36,815 nt of DNA. Source: Bacteroidales bacterium (GTDB taxonomy: Bacteria; Bacteroidota; Bacteroidia; Bacteroidales; UBA1715). Location of the stretch: the NCBI GenBank assembly GCA_027858745.1, contig JAQICB010000099.1:1-36815 (forward strand), given 5' to 3'. This document shows, one piece after another, positions 1 to 7,879 of this stretch. Numbering within the stretch: the first letter of the stretch is position 1; the number at the start of each line of letters is the position of its first letter. Below the pieces are notes generated by a model. That model was not told the DNA's origin. It worked only from the letters and a program-made list of their open reading frames with translations, and ran no database searches. The translations under genes and the position numbers were made by a program.

Positions 1-3000
1 CCTATTCCGGTGTCTTTAATTTGAATTTCAATATCATCCTCAATTTCGCGAACCAAAATCTCAATACTTCCTCCTTCCGGAGTATATTTTAAGGCATTAT
101 TATATATATTGCGAATAGTTATAACTATCATTTCTCTATCAGCATAAAATTTATAATCATATGTTGCATCAAAATGGATAGTAATATTTTTTTCTTGTGC
201 AAGATGCTGATACGACTCCAAAACATAGTGGACAATCTCATTTATTGTACAATATTCAGGACAACATTCTATGGTAGTTGATTGCATTTTAGACCAATAC
301 AAAAGATTTTCTAATAAATCAACCGTTTTTAATGTTGCATTAGAAATGAGTGAAGTTATTTTATGTTTTTGTGCTGTAGTAATAGCATCATAATCATTTT
401 TAAGTGTTTCACTTAAACTATGAATAGAATAAAAGGAATTTTTAACATCGTGTGTAATTAATGAAAAGAACTGATTATTTGTTTCGTTAAGCTGTTTGAG
501 AGATTTGTTCAATTCTGCCAACTCAGATGATTCCTCTTGCAACTGTTTTGTTAAATCCTCAAGTTCTTCTTTTTGAATAGACAAAACTTCATTACTTTCT
601 TGTAATTTATTAGAAACATGCAATAATTCTTTATGCTGATTTTCTATATGCTGTTTCTGGTTCTCAAGTTTTTTTGTTTGCTGAGCAACCTCTTTTTTAA
701 GTTTCCTTTTTTGTTTTTCCAAAGAAACAAGTCGCATATAATATAAGACATATAATAATAGAGCAAGCCCTAATAATGCAAATACCGTAAACCACCACGT
801 TTTCCACCAGGGAGGTAATATTTCAATAAACAGAGAGGTAGAAAGTGCATCATCAATATTTAATTGCCAAGCCTTTACTTGTAATTCATATGTTCCCGGA
901 GGCAAATTTGTAAACACGACTTCATGCTTTTTTCCCAAATAATTCCAATTATCGTCAAAACCAATTAATCTATATGCATACTCTATTGCTTCGGGAGAAT
1001 TATAACATACCGATTCGAACGCCACCCCCCATGTTGTATTATACGCATCTAACACTAAGGTGTCTACATACGATAAATGCTTTGGCAATGTAGAAGAACC
1101 GGGTATTTGTTTTTCATATGAAATATATAAATCGGAAAAATACAATTCAGAAATAGCATGTTTTTGAGAAATCTCAGAAGGTTTAAATGTGAACAAACCT
1201 TCATTGGTACCAAAATAAATGGTTCCGGTACTATCCACAAATGCGGCTCTTTCAAAAAAGAATAAGCCTAAAGAAGTTTTAGAAAAAATAACTTTTTTAT
1301 ACGATTGTGTATAAGGATTATACTGAAACAAACCGCGAACAGACGCCAACCAATATGTTGAATCTTGTGTTGACAAAACCGACAATATATTTGTTTGAGC
1401 AAGCTCAGGTATTAGCGTATCAAAACTCCGTTTTTCAAATGTCTGAGCATCAACCACAAAAGGTCCTTTATTTGTTGCAACGAGTATTTTATTGTCGTGT
1501 GTTTCAACAATATCACAAACCTCAATCGGATTATGCGAATAAATATGGCTATCTTTTTCTATTACATTAATAGCTTTTCCATTTTCTATACAATATAAAT
1601 TTCGAATTGTTGCGACCCAAATTTTACCGTAGGAATCATATATAATTTTATTAATATATTTTTGAACATTCGGATAATATTCGCCATAATCAATGGGTAA
1701 ATTCATAGTTATGGAATCCGTTTCTTTATTATAAAGCCCCAATCCATGTTCATGAGTACCAAGATATATTTCATTATCTACCAAACAAATACTTTTAACT
1801 GCGTTAGTTGATAAATTTGAATTATATGTCACAAATCGTTCAATTTCATAATTTTTTGTATGTATTCTCATAATACCACCAGACCATGCTGAAACCCACA
1901 TATACTCATCATCTAACTCAAAACTCATAATTGAATTTGAAGATAAACCTGATTCTTGATTTAATACCTTACGCAGATTCATATCATCATCAAAAATGGT
2001 GATTCCACCACCATCTGTTCCAACCCACAAATTTCCATGAGAGTCCGATTGAATTGCGGAGACAACATTATGAGACAAGCCCGACTTAGTGCCAGTCTGA
2101 TTTATTCCACTAAAATCCGGATTATACATAAACAAACCGTTTCCATGCGATGCGATCCACACCCGCCCATCTCTATCACATATTATATCATTAACAATAG
2201 CTATCGAAACCCCATCGGTTTCAATATCAGATATTCGTCGCAAGTGATTTTTATGTGTCATAATCCACAATCCTTTATACGTAGTGCCAATCCACACATT
2301 CCCCTCTTTGTCTTGTGCTAACGCATCAATAGAAACACCGTCTAAATCATCTTTATACAATTGTGTAACAGAAAATTTTCCAAAATCTGAATAGCTTACA
2401 GAAAATAATCCATGAGAGGTTCCTAATAGCATAAGGCTATCGGAAAGGGATAAAATCTTACGTACAACCGGCGGTTTTTGTAAACTAAACGCAGGAAATT
2501 CTACGATAATTTTCCGTGATGAGTCTGCAGAAAAACACAACAATCCTTTTGTATTTGTTCCTATCCAATAATTACCCTGGGTATCAATATGCATAGCATA
2601 CACTTGTTCATTGTTCAAAACAGGAAATTCGCGAAAGCCTTTGTGAAATTTATGAGAGTAAATACTGTAACGGTAAACACCATGTGCCGAAAGTCCATAT
2701 AATTCGGAAGAATCAGATTGGTAAAAAGCCCTAAAAATAGGATATTCTAATAATGTAACATGGTGTAATGAAACATCTTCAAATTTATGTAATTCATGAT
2801 TAAACCGATAAATTGTACCATTATAACTACCAAACCATAATTGATTATTACCATCTTCATATACACACAAAAAATCATTGCGAACGAGATTTGAATAGGT
2901 AGTATCGTCTCGCAGATACGTTTTAAAATTGCTCCCATTAAAAGAATTAATGCCATGTCCGGATGCAATCCATATTTGTCCGCGAAAATCTTCTTCTAAA

Positions 3001-3125
3001 TCATATATATAATTATCACTTAAACCATCAACTTTTGAATAATTCAACAGATTATATGACTGTTGTGAAAACAGTGAATAAGAGGAAAAGTAAATAATAG
3101 CAAAAAGTAGTACCTGTTTAATCAT
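1..3125 (-). CDS. Propeller-type sensor histidine kinase (Y_Y_Y domain), C-terminus beyond window
   Basis: The reading frame stays open from the ATG at 3125 to the window edge, about 1,041 codons. An N-terminal hydrophobic segment (about residues 3-20) looks like a signal peptide. Residues about 25-690 hold many two-component-regulator propeller repeats with motifs such as IWIAS, LWFGS, YWIGT and LWVGT. A Y_Y_Y domain follows (about 700-755, with LPPGTYELQVKAW), then one membrane helix (about 770-797) and a long coiled coil (about 800-880). The HisKA box FFSLITHDVKNSF places the phospho-accepting His near residue 892. The ATPase N box (RNIYNNALKYTP) and the G1 box DTGIG lie at the very edge. 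In this family the propeller senses a periplasmic ligand, often a glycan. Many relatives are hybrids that continue with a receiver and an AraC-type domain; whether this one does cannot be seen. No partner gene such as susC/D is in the window, so the ligand is unknown. Confidence 0.93.
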   Translation of the reverse strand, partial: MIKQVLLFAIIYFSSYSLFSQQSYNLLNYSKVDGLSDNYIYDLEEDFRGQIWIASGHGINSFNGSNFKTYLRDDTTYSNLVRNDFLCVYEDGNNQLWFGSYNGTIYRFNHELHKFEDVSLHHVTLLEYPIFRAFYQSDSSELYGLSAHGVYRYSIYSHKFHKGFREFPVLNNEQVYAMHIDTQGNYWIGTNTKGLLCFSADSSRKIIVEFPAFSLQKPPVVRKILSLSDSLMLLGTSHGLFSVSYSDFGKFSVTQLYKDDLDGVSIDALAQDKEGNVWIGTTYKGLWIMTHKNHLRRISDIETDGVSIAIVNDIICDRDGRVWIASHGNGLFMYNPDFSGINQTGTKSGLSHNVVSAIQSDSHGNLWVGTDGGGITIFDDDMNLRKVLNQESGLSSNSIMSFELDDEYMWVSAWSGGIMRIHTKNYEIERFVTYNSNLSTNAVKSICLVDNEIYLGTHEHGLGLYNKETDSITMNLPIDYGEYYPNVQKYINKIIYDSYGKIWVATIRNLYCIENGKAINVIEKDSHIYSHNPIEVCDIVETHDNKILVATNKGPFVVDAQTFEKRSFDTLIPELAQTNILSVLSTQDSTYWLASVRGLFQYNPYTQSYKKVIFSKTSLGLFFFERAAFVDSTGTIYFGTNEGLFTFKPSEISQKHAISELYFSDLYISYEKQIPGSSTLPKHLSYVDTLVLDAYNTTWGVAFESVCYNSPEAIEYAYRLIGFDDNWNYLGKKHEVVFTNLPPGTYELQVKAWQLNIDDALSTSLFIEILPPWWKTWWFTVFALLGLALLLYVLYYMRLVSLEKQKRKLKKEVAQQTKKLENQKQHIENQHKELLHVSNKLQESNEVLSIQKEELEDLTKQLQEESSELAELNKSLKQLNETNNQFFSLITHDVKNSFYSIHSLSETLKNDYDAITTAQKHKITSLISNATLKTVDLLENLLYWSKMQSTTIECCPEYCTINEIVHYVLESYQHLAQEKNITIHFDATYDYKFYADREMIVITIRNIYNNALKYTPEGGSIEILVREIEDDIEIQIKDTGI

Positions 3126-3139
3126 AGTGAAATCACTAT
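3124..3139. promoter_or_regulatory. Inverted repeat overlapping the sensor kinase start codon
   Basis: ATAGTGA, two bases, then TCACTAT form a perfect 7-bp inverted repeat that includes the first bases of the sensor gene's ATG. It could be an operator or an RNA hairpin hiding the start codon. Its role is inferred from position only. Confidence 0.35.
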
Positions 3140-3235
3140 TTTTTATAATTCAATAAATATAAAACTTTTTTTTGAAACACAATTTTTTTTAACAAAAAAT
3201 AACTATTCAACACATTATTTTTCCCGTTAGATTAT

Positions 3236-3305
3236 AACCTGAGTTCGATATAATGTTTTTGTTCAGACCGCTTATGAATGCATAGATTCAATTAGAAATG
3301 ATGAA
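3236..3305 (+). repeat. Decayed 5' half of the 146-nt intergenic repeat (R1a)
   Basis: It starts with AACCTGAGTTCGATATAAT, identical to the head of the full copies. It then follows the 5' arm with many substitutions (CGCTTATGAATG against CGCTTATAAATAG) and stops before the central loop. It lies 8 bases before a near-full copy in the same orientation, which suggests tandem insertion or partial duplication. Confidence 0.75.
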
Positions 3306-3313
3306 GCACTAAC

Positions 3314-3458
3314 AACCTGAATTCGATATAATTTTTCAGGTTCAGAACGCTTATAAATAGTAAGGTTCAATCAAAAATAATGAAATAATAACGGGTTATT
3401 TTAAATTATTTTTGAGCTGAAGATGGCTGTTTAAAGCGGAAATATATAGCTTTATATA
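3314..3458 (+). repeat. Near-full copy of the 146-nt intergenic repeat (R1b)
   Basis: This 145-nt copy matches those at 9939 and 20692 along its whole length, including the central AATAACGGGTTATT. Long arms pair CGCTTATAAATAG (3348-3360) with CTGTTTAAAGCG (3427-3438); one base of the 3' arm is lost here. The terminal mini-hairpin differs in sequence from the other copies (TATATA-GCTT-TATATA instead of TATGC-TTT-GCATA) yet is still self-complementary. Confidence 0.9.
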
Positions 3459-3522
3459 AAAATCTGAACGAAAAAAATCACCGTGAACGTACGTTTTTTT
3501 GTATTTTTACAAAAAATAAGAC

Positions 3523-4167
3523 ATGAAAGACTCTATTTTACACAAAGGGAAACGAAAACAGCTGATTGAAGAATTACGCTCAAAAGGTGTGAGAAACGAA
3601 CAAGTTTTGGACGCAATGATGTTGGTTCCTCGACATGTTTTTTTCGATATTGCACTTGAAAATCACGCCTATGAAGACAAAGCCTTTCCTATTGATGCCG
3701 GGCAAACAATTTCGCAACCATATACCGTTGCGGTACAATCTTCTCTGCTAAACGTTCAAAAGTACGATAGAATATTAGAAATTGGTACCGGTTCGGGGTA
3801 TCAGGCTGCTGTTCTTTGTAGAATGGGGGCTCAGGTTTTTTCTATAGAACGACAAAAAAAACTATTTTTCACCACAAAAAACATCCTTCAAAAGCTGCAT
3901 ATACATACACAATTATTTTTAGGAGACGGCTTTAAAGGATTGCCACAATTTGCCCCTTTTGATAAAATTCTGATTACCGCTGCAGCTCCTTTTATTCCCC
4001 GCACTCTATTGAATCAACTCAAAATTAATGGATTGCTCGTTGTACCTTACGGCGAAGGAAATACGCAAAAAATGATACGCATAACAAAAATATCTGAAAC
4101 CGAATTTGAACAAGAAGAACATGGGAATTTTTCATTTGTTCCCATGCTGAAAGGTATTCAAGAATAA
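3523..4167 (+). CDS. pcm: Protein-L-isoaspartate O-methyltransferase
   Basis: This cytosolic enzyme uses S-adenosylmethionine to methylate L-isoaspartyl residues in aged proteins, which starts their repair. The 214-residue length is normal for the family. The SAM-binding motif I is ILEIGTGSGYQAAVL (about residues 85-99). The region before it (VPRHVFFD, then AFPIDAGQTISQPYTVA) is the typical PCMT substrate and active-site segment. The ATG at 3523 follows an A-rich stretch with no Shine-Dalgarno sequence. A weak -7-like box lies at 3502-3509. The next gene starts 58 bases downstream behind its own -7-like box, so co-transcription is uncertain. Confidence 0.95.
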   Translation: MKDSILHKGKRKQLIEELRSKGVRNEQVLDAMMLVPRHVFFDIALENHAYEDKAFPIDAGQTISQPYTVAVQSSLLNVQKYDRILEIGTGSGYQAAVLCRMGAQVFSIERQKKLFFTTKNILQKLHIHTQLFLGDGFKGLPQFAPFDKILITAAAPFIPRTLLNQLKINGLLVVPYGEGNTQKMIRITKISETEFEQEEHGNFSFVPMLKGIQE

Positions 4168-4200
4168 ATTAATCTTATTTTTTTTACTCTAATTTTTCCG

Positions 4201-4208
4201 TATTTTTG
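4201..4208 (+). promoter_or_regulatory. Probable -7 box (TATTTTTG) for the MBL hydrolase-tsaB pair
   Basis: TATTTTTG fits the Bacteroidota TAnnTTTG -7 consensus exactly and ends 17 bases before the ATG at 4226. The -33 position holds only T-rich sequence (TTTT), so the call rests on the -7 box and its position. Confidence 0.45.
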
Positions 4209-4225
4209 AAAAAAAAAAAAACGAT

Positions 4226-4870
4226 ATGCATATTCAAACTTTTCAATTCAATCATTTTTATCAAAACACCTATGTTATAACAGATTCTGACACTCGTCAA
4301 TCTGCCATTATAGACCCGGGTTGTTTTTTCGAAGCAGAAAAGCAAAAACTTATATCATTCATTACCGATAACAATTATACGCTCAACACCATACTTTATA
4401 CCCATTGCCACCTCGACCACGTATTTGGTGCAGCTTGTATATATGAAAAATTTCCGAACATACCAATATATGGTCACAAAGACGAAAACCCCTTTATTGA
4501 CAATGCTATTAGTCAAAGCATCCGGTACGGCATAAGTATGGATCAACCGCCAAGCATAACAAATTACATTTCGGAAGGCTCAGCAATTCAACTGGGAAAC
4601 AGCACCTTATATGCCATTCATGTTCCGGGACATAGCAAAGGGAGTATCTGTTATTATTATCCACAGGATAATATCTTATTTTCGGGCGATGCACTCTTTG
4701 CCGGGAGTATTGGACGGAGTGATTTACCGGGCGGCAATCATGAAACTTTAATTGAAAACATTTCAACAAAACTACTCCCTCTTCCCGGCGAAACAATTGT
4801 ATATCCCGGACATGGTGAACCAACAACTATTCAAATAGAAAAAGAATCTAATCCGTTTTTACAAGAATAA
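4226..4870 (+). CDS. MBL-fold hydrolase, glyoxalase II / YcbL-like
   Basis: This is a metallo-beta-lactamase-fold protein of 214 residues. The metal-binding motif is THCHLDH (about residues 59-65). Further ligands lie in HVPGHSKGS and FSGDALF, and the C-terminal YPGHGEPT supplies the last histidine. The layout matches hydroxyacylglutathione-hydrolase-like proteins of the short YcbL type, which lack the glyoxalase II C-terminal substrate domain. The substrate could be a glutathione or other thioester, but the sequence does not decide this. tsaB begins 1 base after the stop codon, so the two genes are almost certainly co-transcribed. Confidence 0.85.
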   Translation: MHIQTFQFNHFYQNTYVITDSDTRQSAIIDPGCFFEAEKQKLISFITDNNYTLNTILYTHCHLDHVFGAACIYEKFPNIPIYGHKDENPFIDNAISQSIRYGISMDQPPSITNYISEGSAIQLGNSTLYAIHVPGHSKGSICYYYPQDNILFSGDALFAGSIGRSDLPGGNHETLIENISTKLLPLPGETIVYPGHGEPTTIQIEKESNPFLQE

Positions 4871-4871
4871 C

Positions 4872-5567
4872 ATGACTCGTATACTTAGTATTGAAACTGC
4901 TACAAATATTTGTTCGATTGCTATTCATGAAAATGAAACTTGCATACATATTTCTGAAATATCCGAACCACAGGCTCATTCGGCGAAATTAACCGTTCTC
5001 ATTGAAGAGATGCTTGCACACGCATCATTCACCATAAAAGATTTTGACGCTATTGCAATTTCTGAGGGACCGGGTTCATATACCGGCTTACGCATTGGCA
5101 CATCGGTAGCAAAAGGATTATGCTATGCCGCCGACCTTCCGCTTATTACTATAAATACATTGGAAGCTTTGGCTTTACAATACACTCTCAACTCAAAGAA
5201 ATCCATACCGGAGAATGCTATTCTCTGCCCAATGATTGATGCCCGCAGAATGGAAGTTTACACCGCACAGTTTGATGCATACATAACTCAATTACAGAAA
5301 ACGCACCCCCTTGTCGTTACTGAAGAAACTATCCAGCTTTTTGAATCACATAAGTCATATTATCTTTTTGGTGACGGCAGTCAAAAATTACAAGAAATTT
5401 TATCGGCTCCGCATATACATTTTGTTCCGAACATTACCTGCTCGAGCGAAAGTGTTGGACAGATTGCATATTCACAATACAAACAAGGCAATTTTGCTGA
5501 TGTTGCTTATTTTGAACCTTTTTACTTGAAAAACTTTCAAGCAACAACACCAAAAAAACAACTGTAA
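4872..5567 (+). CDS. tsaB: tRNA threonylcarbamoyladenosine biosynthesis protein TsaB
   Basis: TsaB is the non-catalytic partner of TsaD in making the universal t6A37 modification on ANN-decoding tRNAs. The N-terminal ASKHA fold is clear: ILSIETATNICSIAI, then the HSAKL segment where TsaD would carry its metal site, then EGPGSYTGLRIGTSVAKGL. The protein is 231 residues long, normal for TsaB. The C-terminal half is less conserved, as in the family. It is the last gene of the + strand run and faces the class IV aminotransferase-fold gene. The 164 bases between the two hold no recognisable terminator. Confidence 0.93.
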   Translation: MTRILSIETATNICSIAIHENETCIHISEISEPQAHSAKLTVLIEEMLAHASFTIKDFDAIAISEGPGSYTGLRIGTSVAKGLCYAADLPLITINTLEALALQYTLNSKKSIPENAILCPMIDARRMEVYTAQFDAYITQLQKTHPLVVTEETIQLFESHKSYYLFGDGSQKLQEILSAPHIHFVPNITCSSESVGQIAYSQYKQGNFADVAYFEPFYLKNFQATTPKKQL

Positions 5568-5731
5568 ATGAGGTTTGAAAAATATATTTCTCACCCTTAT
5601 TTGTTTGCATATTATATACAATAATAGCATGACAATATATAGAAATTAAAGGAGGACAATTTTTCACCAACAATTGAATTCAACGAAGACTTTCATTTCT
5701 CAACAGATAGTTTTCATATCTATAAAAATAA

Positions 5732-6574
5732 TCACACATCAATAATCTGTTGAAGTAAAGAATATATTTTTTTCGACAGTGAATAACTTACAATCTTATC
5801 GTTTACCCGCACAACCCATTGAATACCGGTAATAGGATGCGTTACAAAAACCTCATCGGCAGACATAATATCATCAACAAACATATTTTCTGCTTCATGA
5901 ACAGCTATACCCTGCCGTTTTAAGGTATCAATAACATGATTAGTGAGAGGATGCCGAAACGTATTAATTTCAGCATTCGGACAATAAACTTCCATATTTT
6001 TTACATAAAAAATATCTCCTGCCGAGGTATGAAAAATCTGCTCATATTCCGTAAAAAAAGTCAGAGCATCTGCACCTGTTTTTTGCAACAAAAAAGGAAT
6101 TTTCCGTTGCGTTAACATATGAGCAGAATACATGGTATATAAATATGGTTTTTGAATGACAACAGAAGGAATTATTGCCAACGAAATTCCCTTTGTATTA
6201 AATTCAAAATCTCTCTCTGCCAGCGAATCAACAAAAATAATAAATTGAGATTGAGTATCTGTTTCTTCATGTGAAAAAATTGAAGCTTTTCGAAACACGC
6301 ATATTTTACAAATGCCTCCTTTGTAAACTTTATTCACATTCAACAAACGAGTAATTTGACGAGACACATACGACACCGAAAAATTATTCGGATACGGAAA
6401 CGACAACACATCCATTGTCTCCAACATCTTTGCAATATGTTCATTAATAAATAAAGGTTTTGTGTTATACAATCGTACCGTTTCAACTAAAGAATCAAAC
6501 ATTCCAAAAACATTATCCAAAGACATAATCGAATCTGAAATTTTTGTAATCTCGTTATCAATAACACAAAACAT
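5732..6574 (-). CDS. Class IV aminotransferase-fold protein, probable pseudoenzyme
   Basis: The 280-residue protein aligns with PLP enzymes of fold type IV (IlvE, Dat, PabC). Visible landmarks are FGMFDSLVETVRLYNTKPLFINEHIAKM near the N-terminus (residues 23-50), GADALTFF (167-174) and SADEVFVTHPITGI towards the C-terminus. The residue 18 positions before GADAL, where these enzymes carry the PLP-binding lysine, is Tyr149 (MYSAHML instead of the usual KTLNYL). The usual EGxxxNIF cofactor motif reads HTSAGDIF (182-189). Transaminase activity is therefore doubtful; a binding or regulatory role is possible. It is the last gene of a (-) operon, 5 bases after the gmhB-like stop. Confidence 0.8.
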   Translation of the reverse strand: MFCVIDNEITKISDSIMSLDNVFGMFDSLVETVRLYNTKPLFINEHIAKMLETMDVLSFPYPNNFSVSYVSRQITRLLNVNKVYKGGICKICVFRKASIFSHEETDTQSQFIIFVDSLAERDFEFNTKGISLAIIPSVVIQKPYLYTMYSAHMLTQRKIPFLLQKTGADALTFFTEYEQIFHTSAGDIFYVKNMEVYCPNAEINTFRHPLTNHVIDTLKRQGIAVHEAENMFVDDIMSADEVFVTHPITGIQWVVRVNDKIVSYSLSKKIYSLLQQIIDV

Positions 6575-6579
6575 ACTTA

Positions 6580-7077
6580 TTATACTTTATTTTGAACAAT
6601 AGCTTGGCAATATGGAAAAATATTTTCATTTTTTTCAATTAATAGAGACTGTAAACCCATTTTATTTCCGGCAATAATATCACGCTCACTGTCACCTATC
6701 ATGTACGAACGAGAAACATCTACTGATAAATCCTGCACAGCCTTTTCAAACAACTCGGTTTTGGGCTTTCGGCAATCACAATCAAAAACATCAGGATGAT
6801 GAGGACACATATATATTTCGGCAATACTAATATCATGTTTGTGAAATTCTTGAATCATATATTCATGTACTTTTTGTACATCGCACAAAGAATAGATACC
6901 TTTTGCGACACCACTTTGATTTGTTATAATAATAAGTATAAAATCATTTTCTTGCAATAATTGTAATCCTTCAATAACTCCATCATTAATACGAAAATCA
7001 GGAATAGTATACGTATAATATAATGAACCATCATTAATAACCCCGTCTCTATCTAAAAATACTGCTTTTTGTACCAT
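6580..7077 (-). CDS. gmhB: HAD-family phosphatase, GmhB-like (heptose bisphosphate phosphatase)
   Basis: This 165-residue HAD-IIIA phosphatase has motif I LDRDGVIND (residues about 8-16), motif II ITNQSGVAKG and motif III/IV MIGDSERDIIAG. The zinc-binding insert CPHHPDVFDCDC is diagnostic for the GmhB / histidinol-phosphatase group. GmhB removes the 7-phosphate of D-glycero-manno-heptose 1,7-bisphosphate in making lipopolysaccharide-core or S-layer heptose. No other heptose genes are adjacent, so the exact substrate is inferred from the family. The gene sits 2 bases after the upstream MBL gene and 5 bases before the class IV protein, which implies one transcript. Confidence 0.88.
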   Translation of the reverse strand: MVQKAVFLDRDGVINDGSLYYTYTIPDFRINDGVIEGLQLLQENDFILIIITNQSGVAKGIYSLCDVQKVHEYMIQEFHKHDISIAEIYMCPHHPDVFDCDCRKPKTELFEKAVQDLSVDVSRSYMIGDSERDIIAGNKMGLQSLLIEKNENIFPYCQAIVQNKV

Positions 7078-7079
7078 GT

Positions 7080-7850
7080 TTATATCTGTATTTGCAAGCC
7101 GTCATAAGCCAAAGACACATGGGGCGGTAATTTTTTTTGTGTTTCGGTATGATCACCAAGATAATGACTAATATGGGTTAAGTAGGCATGTTTCGGTTTC
7201 AATATTTCAATTATGTGCAATGCTTCCTCAAGATTAAAATGCGAATAATGCTTTTCGAAACGCAAAGCATTGATAACAAGAACATCCAGGTTATGTAATT
7301 TCCGCATTTCAGAATCTTCAATTAAGGAAGCATCGGTAATGTATGCAAAAGAATCTATCCGAAAACCAAAAACAGGCAAATCCCAGTGATATGTACGTAT
7401 AGGTTGAATAGTGAGCGAATTAAATTGAAATGACATATTTGAAATTTCGTGTAAAACCATTAATGGCACACCTGGATATGTCTTCTTTTTAAACACATAC
7501 GAATATTCACGTCGAACAGATTCTATAACTCTGTCTTCAGCATATATATCCATTGCCTGCTTCTTTCTAAAATTAATAGGACGTATATCGTCAAGTCCAC
7601 CTGTGTGGTCTTTATGTTCGTGTGTTAAAAGAATTGCATCTACGTTTGTAATATTATTTTGAAGCATCTGCTGACGAAAATCGGGTCCGGCATCAATCAC
7701 AATATCAACATCTTTATATGAAAGAAAAAAAGACGTACGGAGCCGTTTATTGTAAAGATTTTGAGATTTACATACCGAGCAATCGCATCCAATTACTGGA
7801 ATACCTTGTGAAGTTCCTGTTCCTAAAAAAACACCTTTTAAAACTGCCAT
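7080..7850 (-). CDS. MBL-fold metallohydrolase, PhnP-like
   Basis: The 256-residue protein opens with GVFLGTGTSQGIPVIGCDCSVC, the glycine-rich start and cysteine pair typical of PhnP-type cyclic phosphodiesterases. The metal motif is THEHKDHTGGLDD (about residues 76-88). More ligands follow in RTYHWDLPV, ITDAS and YLTHISH. PhnP itself hydrolyses phosphoribosyl cyclic phosphate, but the wider family includes other cyclic phosphodiesterases and no phn genes are near, so the substrate is open. It lies 29 bases downstream of the SpoIIE-type phosphatase and 2 bases upstream of the GmhB-like gene. Confidence 0.83.
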   Translation of the reverse strand: MAVLKGVFLGTGTSQGIPVIGCDCSVCKSQNLYNKRLRTSFFLSYKDVDIVIDAGPDFRQQMLQNNITNVDAILLTHEHKDHTGGLDDIRPINFRKKQAMDIYAEDRVIESVRREYSYVFKKKTYPGVPLMVLHEISNMSFQFNSLTIQPIRTYHWDLPVFGFRIDSFAYITDASLIEDSEMRKLHNLDVLVINALRFEKHYSHFNLEEALHIIEILKPKHAYLTHISHYLGDHTETQKKLPPHVSLAYDGLQIQI

Positions 7851-7879
7851 GAGAAAACGAGATTTCTACACAATAAATT

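Larger units (their letters stand above)
3126..3522. other. Divergent intergenic region with tandem repeat copies
   Basis: This 397-base region between the divergent sensor kinase and pcm has no credible ORF. It holds the inverted repeat at the kinase start, a decayed 5' half of the window's repeat element (3236-3305) and a near-full copy (3314-3458). TATTTTTA at 3502-3509, 13 bases before the pcm ATG, resembles the Bacteroidota -7 box TAnnTTTG with one mismatch. No good -33 TTTG accompanies it. Confidence 0.6.

Noticed and set aside
5648-5731. A strong AAAGGAGG sequence after tsaB
   Set aside because: No ATG follows at a usable distance; a TTG frame of 23 codons has no recognisable features. 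The region lies between two convergent genes.
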